Of a DNA stretch of 64,000 nucleotides, positions 1 to 10,660 are shown one piece after another (positions within the stretch are counted from its first letter, which is position 1; every line of letters begins with the position of its first letter). This stretch comes from Otis tarda (taxonomy: Eukaryota > Chordata > Aves > Otidiformes > Otididae). The position numbers and the translations under genes were made by a program. Where the stretch lies: contig CM048575.1 in NCBI GenBank assembly GCA_026413225.1, positions 1,950,001 to 2,014,000 of the forward strand. Direction: 5' to 3'. The notes beneath the pieces were generated by a model. That model searched no databases, was not told the DNA's origin, and was given only the letters and a program-made list of their open reading frames with translations.

Positions 1-1815
1 GTACGGTGAGGTTTAGTCCACAGCCCTGTCGCCAGCAGAGGGGGAAGGAGCAGCGGAGAAAAGGGAAGGATGGTGGAAAAGCAGAGAATGCCTTCCAACC
101 TCACTCAAACCCACCTCCGTGCAATTCCAGAAGGACTTTCCCTGTGAAAGGAGGTGGATCGGTGTACAAGGTGTCCTGGATGGAGAGCAGGGTGCAGCTA
201 TTGCTGGCCTGTGAATTATTTTTTTTTTAAATTGCTTTTCTATTAGGCGGATTTTAAATAGGCTTTTACATTAGCAAACTGACTCTCTGGGCTTCTCTTC
301 CAACTCATGGAGACACTGGCATCTGCAGAAAGAGGATGAATCCATCCCATATGGGCCTTATATGGGATATGGGGGACATCTGTCCTGAAGATGTGGTTTT
401 TCCTTCTCTAGCAACAGCCAGCCGTTTAATTTTTGCATGGCTGAAGTTAGAGTAGAAGATTCCTGTGTTCAGATAATACACTATTTCCCTAAAGATTCAG
501 AGTGATTTTCAAACTTAGGTGCACTAAACTTTCAAAAGCCATGAGATTTGGGGTTTTTTTTTAGGAGGGAGAAAAAGAAACGATTTCTATATTTCAAGGA
601 AAGGAGATGGTTTTCTAGGTGACAAAAATCTCCCTCCTTTTTCAATCAACTTTTAACAGAATTATTCTGTGTAAAATAAATATTCCACATCAGCTTTATT
701 TGATCATAATTGAATATCCATCAACCTATCTAACCATCCTTGCATGGTGCTGGGAACACCAATCTCTGACATAACTGCAGCCTTGTTGGAATTTAAAATT
801 AAATTATTATTGTCATTGTTAATGGAAGTTTATATGCTACAATGCTGAAGGTATAGAAGAAAATTGATAGTTTATCTAGATAGATCTGACCCATACAGAT
901 AACGTTCAGAGCTGCCAATGAAGGCACAAATTTTCCTGCATGTCATTCTCTGCCTTACTATCTATGCAATCAAGGTCTTTCCAGCCTGAGGAATACACAC
1001 AAGGCATGGTATAATGGATTTTCCCCCCTCCTTCCATCAAAACGGTGTTCAAGCTGTACATGCCAGCCTCTAAAATTATATTAGAGCACTCTAAGCTGCA
1101 GAAGAGTTATCGTCATCCCACTGCTGTATTTATTTAGCTGTGTTGTGTCTGCTGGAGAAAGACTAAGCAATTTTACAAATTGGGCACCTGTTGGTCAGAC
1201 AGCTCAGGATGGATGCGAAACTGCGAACCAGGCAGATTCTGTAGTGACTGGCGGGTTAATTTTCCTTCCCTTCATTTAAATTCACACCCTTTGCCTTCCT
1301 GCTTTGAATATATTCAGAAGCCAGAAGGGAAAATTGCTCCCATGACGTTTACTGTTGCACATTCGAGCACTGGATTCCTCCAGTAAAAACTCTTTCTCGG
1401 CTCCAAGCGTGAACACGCAGGAGGGGATGGGGGTGCGGGACCAGGTGCCCTGGCTGAGCCCATTGAGGGCATAGTGCTCTCAGTAGCTCTGAAAAAAAAA
1501 ATTATTTCAGGTGGAAAACCCTGAATTTCTGAACTGTTATAGTTGCAATCAGAGTCCTTCTGTGAGATCCGAGCATCTCTGAATGCAATACGGCGTAGGC
1601 ACGAACTCACTCCCCGGAGGTTTGCAGTCTGGCAACACGAGCAGGTAGACACACAGCGTCCTCATCTCGGCCTCTCTGGCTGCTGTTTTACCCACTTGAA
1701 CACAAAAGGGAAGAGTTAAATGGCTCTTGACTCGTTCTTAACCTGCTCTACAAAAAGAGCTATGAATTTTAAAGAAAGGGAACAGGAAAGTTAATTAAAA
1801 GGAGCATTTGCTTTT
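1..1815. other. Unique non-coding sequence
   Basis: No gene or recognised interspersed repeat is visible here. The sequence is moderately AT-rich with short T runs (for example 218-229) and AT-rich stretches around 650-850 containing homeodomain-type ATTA cores. Open frames are under 115 codons, show no recognisable domain, and stop in all frames at normal density. I infer intergenic or intronic sequence flanking the solo LTR that follows. Confidence 0.6.
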
Positions 1816-1993
1816 ATCCCTGTCGTGGTTTTGTTAGTGAGGGGGGGCCTAAGGTGGTAGCTTCTGCAGGAAACTGCTAGAAGTCGCTCCCCTTTGTTCA
1901 GTGGACTTGGCCAGGCCTAGGGCGGACCTGCTGCTGGCCAAGGTCGAGCCGATTGGTAGCAGAATGTCCCGTGATAACGCCTCTGCGATAACG

Positions 1994-2000
1994 TATTTAA
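1994..2000 (+). promoter_or_regulatory. TATA-like box of solo LTR 1
   Basis: TATTTAA lies about 170 bases inside the 5' end of the LTR and 30-35 bases downstream of an ATTGG box. This is a plausible core promoter for the U3 region. The equivalent site in the second LTR (complement of 58006-58011) is slightly different. Whether either promoter is active cannot be judged from sequence. Confidence 0.4.
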
Positions 2001-2309
2001 GAAGGGGAAAACAGAGAAAAAAAGAGAGAAGAGAAGATGTAAAGAAGCTGAGCGGGGGCGGAGGCGCAGAGGGGGAGGCGCAGGCCTCATGGGCCTTGCA
2101 GGCCTCACCCTCTGGCCTCTCGCCAGGCAGCCGACTGGGCCCGACTTGGTCCGGCCCGGCTGCAAGAAGTGGAAAGGAGATGAGAAGTGCATTAGATGTA
2201 AAAAGATCCTGAGAGACATCTACCACCCTGTTGTGAGGAACGGCTGCAGACACCAAGGTCAGTTCAGAAAGGAGGGGAGGAGTAATGCGGCTCCTGGCCA
2301 AGATTCCCC

Positions 2310-2580
2310 TGCAGCCTGTGGTGACGACCATGGTGGAGCAGGTTGTCCCCCTGCAGCCCATGGAGGTCCACGGAGGAGCAGAGATCCACTTGGAGCCCGT
2401 GAAGGACCCCGTACCGGGGGAGGTGGATGCCTGAAGGCGGCTGTGGCCCGTGGAGGGCCCGCTGGGACAGCCGTTCTGGAGAGACTGTACTCCGTGGAAG
2501 AGATGACCCACGCCGGAGCAGTTCCACGAAGGACTGTGGCCCGTGGGAGGGACCCCACGATGGAGCAGGGGAGGAATGTG
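2310..2580 (+). repeat. Degenerate minisatellite inside solo LTR 1
   Basis: About six imperfect units of roughly 40-50 bp share the theme CCCGTGG...CCACG.(T/C)GGAGCAG. The GGAGCAG core is intact at 2335, 2375, 2515 and 2562, a spacing of 40, 140 and 47 bp. The middle units have decayed. The block is GC-rich and poor in stop codons on both strands, which explains the long spurious antisense frames across it. Confidence 0.7.
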
Positions 2581-2775
2581 AGGAGTTCTTCCCCCGACCA
2601 TGAAGCAGCGGCGTGAAACAACGTATGATGAGATGAACTGACTGCAACCCCCATTCCCTCTTCCCCCTGTGCCGCTCGGGGGGGGAAGGTAGTAGAGATG
2701 GTGTTAAGCGTGGGAAGAGGGAGGGGTGGATGGAGGTTATCTTGTTCCCTGTCTCATTATCCTGCTGTTTGTAGT

Positions 2776-2781
2776 AATAAA
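2776..2781 (+). promoter_or_regulatory. Polyadenylation signal of solo LTR 1
   Basis: A canonical AATAAA lies about 185 bases before the LTR 3' end, so it would mark the end of R. The same signal is conserved in the other LTR as TTTATT at 57218-57223. This agreement supports the inferred orientation of both copies. Confidence 0.65.
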
Positions 2782-4012
2782 TGAATAGTTTTCCCCAAGT
2801 CGAGTCTGTTTTGCCCGTGACGGTAACTTTAAGGATTTCTCCCTGTCCTTATCTCAAACCTCGAGCCGTTTTTCCTTATATTTTCTCTCCCTGTTCTCTC
2901 GGAGGGTGGGGGGAGTGAGAGAGAGACTGCGTAGTCTGGTCCTGATCAGGGCTGAACTACGACAATCCCAGAGAGCATTGTAGTAGGGCACAGTCCCTAA
3001 CAGAAGTGTCCAACCCTTGCACAAGTGCCCAGTCCCCATGCCTATCCCTTTCCCTGGATTCACCTTCCCGCATAGCATCCACACTTCTTTGGCTGGGATT
3101 TGGGCAGAGGTGAGAGCAGTTATCACCCTGGTTCTAGTCTCCAGCCATTTAGTTGTGGTTCCCTAGCACATCTGGCACCACCTCCGAACCCTCCAGAGCT
3201 CCAAGTAACTAAATAGTTTTAAAAACTATCCCAGCGAGCCAAGTCCAGGAGATATCATGTAGGCAGGACTTTTGCCTCTGGGCAAATATATCTTAATATG
3301 TTACATTTACGTTTAACACCCAAAGTCAGCACTACCAATCACAGGAGCAATTACACGGCACTTGACAGTGCCACAAGGTGTTGCCTAGAAATTATATAAA
3401 TTATCAGATTTGACTGACGAGAGAGGGCTTCCCACAATCCTCACTTAGCCATAAAGTCCTGGTGATAGAGGTGTCTGCTCTTCGCTTGGTCAAGCCCCAA
3501 GGGCTCATAAATCCATAAAGCAAATGAATTGCTGGTTTTGTGTCTGCAAATAACTGATTTTTTTTTTTTTAAACCCTTGTTAACTTTGCCCTGCCTTTGT
3601 GGGCGAATATACACAGCAGGAGCTGCCTGAAGCTCTCAGTCTTCCAAGCACTGTTGCATTTTCAGGCTGTCATGATGCGATTATTATTTCCATCACAGCA
3701 CACGATCTGCAGATCCTAACCAAAACCAGGGTCCTGCTGAGGCAGGTGTTGTGCAGAGCCACAGCCACTTCCCACACGTTTGAGAAAACAACCGTGGCAG
3801 GGTTAGGAATTCATCTTGGATTCCTCAAGTCCCAAACCTGCTCTCCAAAATCTTTTGAAGGTGCTCATGCACCGTATGGACTGCATCTGCCACACAGGGA
3901 AGTGAAATTGTTGTCCTTCCTTGTCTGGACAAACTTCAAGCCCTCAAAAGAAATATTTCTGCAAGGAATCTGGAGTGTTTGTTGTAGATGCTTCAAAGGC
4001 AAAAGCCTTATT

Positions 4013-4058
4013 AAAAAAAAAAAAAAAAAAAAAGAAAAAAAAAGAAAAAAAAGAAAAA
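4013..4058 (+). repeat. A-rich tract
   Basis: The tract is 46 bases of almost pure A with three interrupting G residues. It could be a simple repeat or the decayed poly(A) tail of a retrocopy. I see no AATAAA just upstream and no clear target duplication, so simple repeat is the safer call. Confidence 0.8.
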
Positions 4059-5628
4059 TTAAGACTTCGTACATCCCTTGCTGAGCCCTCTACACTTTCC
4101 CCCACCCCCTTGCCTGCTGTATCTGACGCTGCAGCAGGTAGCTAACTGCCTTGTTAGTGCTTTACACGGGTTTTCCCATGAATATCACATAACCGTAGAC
4201 TCTTGGAGCGGGGTAATGGAGACGGCTACGCTCTCTTGCTTGGCCACATTACAGAAAGGATTGCTAAGCAGGGAGATGGCATTTGCATGATTTACGGAAC
4301 TTAGAAATTCCTGCTGTGGTGGAAACACAGCCTCAGATCCGCTGCTCTTCTCCTGCCCCGCTCAGGCACAGCCCTTCCTCGCTGCCAGGCCCACAGATTC
4401 CAGTGGGAAGGAGATTGCCAGCAGTGTAAGTAACATTTTTCTCCATCTTTACTGGGGGAAGCTGGGAACACATAACCATGTCATGAAACTGCTGATGACA
4501 ACCTCAGCTGTGGCACACCTTTCCTCTGCGTTGCTACGCATTGGTTTCCGTTGCTCATAACTTTACAAACCTTCAGACATTTGAGCTGAAATTGGGCATT
4601 TGCAGAGCTTTAGAGAGGTGGTTGAAGTGCAGCCTGGCACGTCTGTGCGACCCAGGCTGGGTGCCAGGTCCCCACCAGCTTCAGCAGCTCGGTATCAGAA
4701 CCTCCATCCATCAGGGAACAAAAAAGTTTGGTATCTGCCTTCCAGTGATGTTGGAGTTCCTCTCCCTCAGCTCCCTTCTGGATTCATGGGACAGAAGTCC
4801 GCTCTTCCAGAAGATGTCTGGACAGGCAATCTCAGCACAACTTGCTGACCAGGGCACAGCCCGGTCGCTTTTGCTAACCTCACTAACTGAAGGGTGCAGG
4901 TAAAACCCCTCTTCCACCCTCCGCAAAGAGCCCCCGTCCATCCCACCTGCCTGGAGCAGGCCCTGGCCCTTGCTGCCCCCTAAATTATGCAAAGTGTTTT
5001 CAGGGAGGGCCATAATGATTAAAAAGCCCCACTAACTCTATCTGTGCCTCTGCTCTTGAGTGAAAAATGAGCCAGAAGCAGGAATAATGATCAATTGTCT
5101 CTTCTTGTAGGTTTAGTGCCAAGTCTAGTATGGTCTTGTCCCGAATCTCAGCTGAGGCTACTCAAAGCATCCTTACAGTGCAGGGAAATCAAATATCCAT
5201 ACCAGATCTGCCTGCTCCTCTGAACCGAGCTTTGTTTTCGGGGAAGAAATCAAGGCTGAATAACACTGATGAGCTGCGAAAAACAGTAACTCTGCTGCTC
5301 TCAAGGGGATGGAATTGACACCAAAATAAAGAAAATAACACAATGCAGTGTGTTTAGCAGGTTTGTTTCACATAGGTGGGAAGGTGCAAGGTCAGCGGAA
5401 GGCTGCAGGTTGGCACACAGAGGCTCCGTTCCCTCTGAGAGTGCACCTTGGCTTCCAGGGCTTAAACAGCTTTATAAATGACAAAAATTGTGTCTTGGTC
5501 TAAAACTTTATGTTCTGCGAATTACTGACATTCAACCTTTCTTTAACATACTAAGGGAATTTCCTGAGAGAGCAGCAGCTGAGAGCAGCTGTTACCTGGT
5601 GTAAAACTACATCAGTCCCATTAAGAAT

Positions 5629-5666
5629 CCCTTCCCCTTCCCCTTCCCTCACCTTCCCCTTCCCCA
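5629..5666 (+). repeat. (CCCCTT)n pyrimidine microsatellite
   Basis: A pure pyrimidine tract (one interrupting A) has about six imperfect CCCCTT or CCCTTC units. A mirror-symmetric C/T tract of this kind can form triplex (H-) DNA in supercoiled templates, but nothing here shows that it does. Confidence 0.75.
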
Positions 5667-6273
5667 CAGAAGGGTACAATACAGGCTTTCATCCCAGAAA
5701 CTGTAGTTATCAGGACGTCATTAAAGACCAGGAGGCACTGCCAACTCACGCTGGAGGTGGCTATGTCCCAGATATCATCAGCCAACTACCTTAGTCACTT
5801 AGTGCCTCCACAGGGACTAAAAAGAAAATGGCAAATGGGACAAAAGCTGGTAGCACCGTTGAGATGGACACCATCACAAACCAGTTGGACCAGTTGTTGG
5901 ACCAGTTTGTGCCCTCTGCTCCATTTTCAGCTGCCCCAATGGGTGTAGTGTCTTTCAGGTCTCATGAATGGCGATGATCAATGCTGTACCTGGTCTCCTG
6001 ATGGAGGAAAGGGAATCCTTTGGTAAGATCAATGCTTGCAACAGCAGAGAAAGTGCACCTACCATTTCCAGTCTTAAAAATGTGATTTGGTTGGGCTGCT
6101 TTGACTTTTTTGCAGGGGCTCAGATCCGATGTTCGCATGGGTCACTGGCTTCCTGCATTTTTCATTACATGTTCCAATGCTCATCAGCCAAGAGCAGCAT
6201 GGGATTTTCCAGCCCCCTACCGAACCCAGAGTAGGTGTTCGGAGCAGACTGGGAAGCCTGGATTTCTATTGCT

Positions 6274-6315
6274 GTTTTGAGGGGTTTTGGGTTTTTTTTT
6301 TTGTTTTCTTTTTGT
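6274..6315 (+). repeat. T-rich low-complexity tract
   Basis: T-dominated sequence with an 11-base T run at 6292-6302 and interspersed G. No element with a poly(A) tail can be recognised on the opposite strand. Confidence 0.6.
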
Positions 6316-8146
6316 CAGCAATAGCTGTTGAGCTAAAATTGAGGCAATTGTCACTTGGGGCAGAGAAAAAATGCACTTCTGTATCCTGAGAGACGCAGCC
6401 AATTTTAAAGGTTGTTCTATGGAAAAACAGAACCAGCGACATGATAGAGCTTCGATTGAAATGTTTAGGACAAATCTAAAAGTCTGTTTTCTTGCTGGTC
6501 AGAGAGGAGTATTTTCCTGCTGTACCCCAGGGACCTGGTCTGCACTGTCTGCTCTTGGGGAGCGCAACATCTCAGCGATGAAGACAGAAAAGCTGATACG
6601 GTAACGGTACTTCTATTGGCTTTAATTAGCCAAGCCAGCGGATTTTCATCCTGCTTTCTGTTTGCTTTTTAATCAGAGCTATACGGGTTGTCGCAGGCAG
6701 GGGGATAGCTAGGGTAGATGCTTTTCTAACGTACCCTCATAAGCCATTTGGAGCACTTTGAAACACAACACGGCAAGCGAGCAGCTTGTTGATTAACAGC
6801 CGCAAGTGACAGCCACAAAGCTACAAAGATCTGCTGTTGGCTCTGACTTGCCAAGCAAAAAAAAAAATGTTAAAACCCACATGTAATTCAATTGCGCCTG
6901 AATGGCCTTGTCTGGACCTTTGTGCCTCCATTTCTGTGACAGCAAAGCGATGAGAAAATGTCAGCAGTTAGATTTGCGGGGATGCAGCACTGACTCTTTA
7001 CACAAGCAGGAGCTGTCAGACAATGGAAAAAAACCAGACCTTTTTGGCGCAAGTTGTTCTCAAAAACCCGGCCAGATGCAGGCTGGGTTGTAGCATGATT
7101 GCACACTGGAGTGATCACCGTGGAGAGCCCTTGCGCCTGCCTACAGCACAACGCGCTCAAGCCCTCGCGGAGCATCAATCCAAGGAGCCTCGGCTGAGGA
7201 TCAGGTCCTGGGTAGGAAACGCGGCTCTTGGTCCTCCATAAACTCAAACAAACCCTGCAAGAAAGCCGCCCTCATGCACGTGCACGCACAAAAGACATCG
7301 CTGACGTCAGTTTGGATGGTGTGGGGTTTTTTTAAGTAATAAATCATGCACAAGCAAAGTATGCCTAAGTGAAGAATTAAGGCTGATGAACTCTCACAGA
7401 GTGACAGTTAGACACCTACTCACTCCCAATAGTGCAAAAATGCCGATCCCAGGGAGAGACCGTGCAATGGAAAATGAAGTAGCATCACTAAAGCCTCACG
7501 AAACATAAATCACAGCAGAATTTATTAATCACACAAAATATAAACAGTCATAAATCTATGACAAACAAGCAGACCAGGCCATCCAGAGGAGCAAGGAAAA
7601 GTAAAGTGGAAGGAAATGAAAAAAGATGCTGTAAAAATCGGGATAATGAGAAGCCAGTGACAGGGGAACAGTACTTAAGCTTAACATCTCACAGGAGAAT
7701 AATTCAAGCCTTTTCTTCTGCTGTTGTTAACGTCAGCTTTTGTGTGAATGCCCTCCCATTCACAGGAGCCTGTTGTGGTTTTGGTCACCTATTAAAGAGT
7801 GTGATGGCTACAGCTCCCCGGGGGTCTGAGCTCCTGGAAGCTGGTGTGCTGTCAGACATGGGTTGCTCACCCTGAGCCCAAATCGCTGCCTATTAATTGG
7901 GAATAACATGTCCACCCTCACTGCTGCAAGCTCTGCGACTGCGGCAGTGCCACACATCGCCTCTGCGAGGGGCAGCTCCTCGAAAGGCACAGCCTCAAGA
8001 GTCTTCATTGTCTTTGATGGAGCAACATTGGTTACAGTGTGGGATAAATTAACCTCAAACGATGCGAGAGGCTGCAGTTTCAAGGGAGAATGCTCTCGGC
8101 AGAGGGTGATTTCTAAGTAAACTGTTGATTCGCAGAAAAGTCTCAT

Positions 8147-8475
8147 TTCCAGTACCTAAAGGGGGCTGATAGGAAAGACAGGGAGAAACTCTTCAGCAGG
8201 GCCTATTGTGATAGGACAAGGGGGAATGGTTTTAAACCAGTGGCAGGTAGATTCACACTAGACATCAGGAAAAATTTTTTACTCTGAGGGTGGTGGAACA
8301 CTGTCCCAGGTTGCCCAGAGAGGCGGTGGATGCCCCATCCCTGGAAACGTTCAAGGCCAGGCTGGATGAGGCTCTGAGCAACCTGATCTGGTTGGAGATG
8401 TCCCTGCTCCTTGCAGGGGGGTTGGACTGGATGACCTTTGAAGGTCCCTTCCAACCCAAACCATTCTATGATTCT
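8147..8475 (+). mobile_element. CR1 LINE, 3' fragment (copy A)
   Basis: This is a 5'-truncated chicken-repeat-1 type LINE of about 330 bp. It contains the last codons of the reverse transcriptase frame (residues like LPREAVDAPSLETFKARLDE, then LSNLIWLEMSLLLAGGLDW). It ends with the CR1 3' untranslated tail, GGTCCCTTCCAACCC followed by ATTCTATGATTCT. The missing 5' part is typical, because CR1 copies are usually truncated during target-primed reverse transcription. It has no poly(A) tail, as expected for CR1. Confidence 0.93.
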
Positions 8476-9894
8476 TTTGCTCTGAAATTCATGAGAACTT
8501 GAAATGAATTCAGGAAATGGTTTTGGAAGGAGAAAAATTAGGGTGGGAAAATGAAGGCAATGTTAAAGAACTGATAGGTGTGGAGTCCTCCTTCTACCTC
8601 CTTGCTCAGGACCTACAGTAGCAATGCAGTGGTAGAAGAACTCAGTGCTGGGAGATGTGAACCCACCACTCCCACCCCAGCCATCGCTGTCTGACAAGGT
8701 GAGTGCTCACAGCCTCTCTTGCTGATTTTCCCTTTGGATTCATGATTAAGCATTCACAGGAGCACGGATGTATTCTTGTCATGTCCTGTCTTTGGGGAGC
8801 AAAGTGTACCTCATACTGCCAGATTTAGGAATTGTTTCTGGCAGAAAAGCGCCCATCTATTCATCTCTCACCAGCTTTCAGAGGGATAATCCTGCAAGTC
8901 GTTATTTTCTCTACCGATGTTCACTTTTTCTCTTAGGAATGCAATTGGCTTCAAGCTATAAACTAACATTATGATATTTTGTAAGTCAGGCCTCATAAAA
9001 TGTTTTCTGCATTTTTGTGGGTCATATTCAGCCATCTTTTGTTTTACTGCGACCACAACCCTTCCTCTTAGGACAATTGCATCATGTCTCCTGCCTCCCA
9101 GGGTGGGCATCCTTGCCTTTAATCTCCGGGATATCTTGCTGTAAATCTTCTCCAGCCTCTCCACTGCAGCAAAACAAAGAGACCAACTCTGCAAACTGAC
9201 TGAAAGAGCTCTTTGTTCTCTCTGTCATAGGGGGCTGCAGCACAACTTTCCAGACCACTACTAACCATTTCAAGTTTTACTTTTTCTTTTTTTTTTTTTT
9301 TTCTGATATTCAGTAATTTCCAGCTACTTGCAGTAACTATTTTGAGTGTGGAAAGTTTTAAGGCAGCAGACCATGACGATTTTCCCCCAGGAGTCCTAAA
9401 ATAATTGGCTAAGGCGAGCTCTGGTACAGTTGTGCTAATTTTTCATAATCTTGGATTACCGAGAGATCTGCAGGAAATTGAATGAATGCTAATGGTGTGT
9501 TTGTGTTCAAAAATAGTATCGATAACTGGGATGTTTACTGCTCAGTTAACTTTATGCTAGTTCCTGCAAAATAAATGGGAGACCAGTCAAGGACTCAACA
9601 GAGAACAAACAATGAGGATGTGATTAACCCCAGTCAATAAGTTTGGCTGCTTTCTTCTTTTCCTTTGTTTTGCCCAGAAATAGGTCTTGTAAAAATAAGA
9701 ATGGATTTCTGCTAAGGTTTGGGTATCCTGTTGCAGAACATTCTGATATATTTATAATGAACTCTGTGCCAAATTAGCAGAGTGTGTGTTAAATGGACGG
9801 AGGCTGGGTGAGCTGACAGCTCTCAAAAAGCCCTTAGCAGTGGGGAGGCATCGCTGAATGGGGATGTTACTTGTGGATTCTGCCAAGATCACTT
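8476..9894. other. Unique non-coding sequence
   Basis: No gene or dated repeat is visible. The stretch holds a T-rich tract (9275-9302, with 16 consecutive T) and AT-rich sequence at 9400-9770. Open frames are short and featureless. Confidence 0.55.
9275..9302 (+). repeat. T-rich tract
   Basis: Includes a run of 16 T at 9287-9302. No associated retroposon body can be seen on the complementary strand. Confidence 0.7.
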
Positions 9895-10660
9895 CCAGGC
9901 CAAGTTATTCAAAATTTTTAGCAATGATCTGGAAGAAAATCGCTGCTGATAATTACAGATGTCACAAAGATTGGCAGAGCAATTAACAGCAGTGAGGACA
10001 GAACAGTCAGAGCAACCCAATTTCCTTAATAAATCAGATCCACTCAAACAGTGTATAATTTGAATAACAACAAATTTGAGGTCACTTATTGAATAAAACC
10101 AGGCCTAAACTATTTGTGGAAGCACTGCTTCCAACAAGAGTGTGGGAGTGAGCGTCTCTGACGGGCAGCTGGGCAAGAGCCCCACGGCAGCGGCGTTGAA
10201 AAACGGGCTTGCGTGGTGCTGGGCAATGGTAAAAGGGGAATTAATGAGTGGGAGTTTCAAACTGACTTTCACTGTGCTGATGGCTGGAAAAAAAGTCCTC
10301 AGTTTTGGTACTGACATTTCAAAAAGGTTATTAAAAATTAGAGTAGGGCATATGGGCAGTGGAAAGCCTTCCAAATAGTGTCAGAAATGGCAGAACAATC
10401 TCCCAGAGACAGTCATTTTGGCTCATCGGAGAAAGATCAAGAGGTAACTTGATTATACTGCCGAAGAACCACTGCAGGGAAAAATACCGAGTACTAAAGA
10501 GCTCTTTAATCTTGCAGGGAAGGCAGAACGAAGACCTAATGGCTGAAAGTTAGAGCTAGACACATGTAAATGAGAGAGGCGGCACACTTGGTAACAGCAG
10601 GGCTGATTAGCCACTGAGACAAATTGTGGTCATTTTCGGAGAACATTGTGTCAGCATTCA
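9895..10660 (+). mobile_element. Ancient CR1 LINE relic (copy L)
   Basis: This is a heavily decayed CR1 that matches archosaur or turtle-type CR1 better than young avian copies. Recognisable landmarks, in consensus order, include AGCAATGATCTGGAAGA (the NDLE region just before the active-site box) near 9919 and an ACAGATGTCACAAAGATTGG stretch (the degraded ADDTK box) near 9955. Further on are CATTTCAAAAAGGTTATTA near 10316, then AGATCAAGAGGTAACTTGAT near 10435. Last come a LFNLAGKA-like stretch and GGCTGAAAGTTAGAGCTAGAC near 10541. Many stops and indels disrupt the frame, so it is dead. The boundaries are approximate because both ends fade into unique sequence. Confidence 0.68.

Larger units (their letters stand above)
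1821..2964 (+). mobile_element. Solo LTR 1, ERVL-like endogenous retrovirus
   Basis: This is a 1144-bp solo long terminal repeat. It starts TGTCGTGG and ends CTACGACA, giving the TG...CA ends expected of an LTR and a short imperfect terminal inverted repeat. A 5-bp target duplication flanks it. Orientation is set by an ATTGG/CCAAT-type box near 1960, a TATA-like TATTTAA at 1994-2000 and a polyadenylation signal AATAAA at 2776-2781. The distance from TATA to poly(A) is long because a GC-rich, minisatellite-like block at about 2310-2580 lies between them. No gag, pol or env sequence is attached, so the internal region was probably lost by LTR-LTR recombination. A related copy lies inverted at 57034-58187. 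The ERVL assignment rests on the 5-bp duplication and remembered avian LTR structure. Confidence 0.85.
1816..2969 (+). repeat. Target-site duplication bracketing solo LTR 1
   Basis: The five bases ATCCC at 1816-1820 directly precede the LTR and are repeated exactly at 2965-2969 directly after it. A 5-bp duplication is typical of ERVL (class III) integrases. Class II betaretrovirus-like elements usually leave 6 bp and class I elements 4 bp. The intact duplication fixes both LTR ends and shows that the element is one insertion later reduced to a single LTR. Confidence 0.9.
2970..8146. other. Unique non-coding sequence with simple repeats
   Basis: No gene is recognised across these 5.2 kb. The longest open frame (3599-4084, 161 codons) has no recognisable domain and its end is made only of the A-rich tract at 4013-4058. 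There are T runs at 3561-3572 and 6292-6302 and a C/T-rich hexamer repeat at 5629-5666. Two blocks around 6780-6900 and 7320-7560 are AT-rich without identifiable elements. Confidence 0.55.

Noticed and set aside
3599..4084. 161-codon open frame as a host gene
   Set aside because: No recognisable domain, no promoter or splice context, and its C-terminus is encoded by the A-rich tract.
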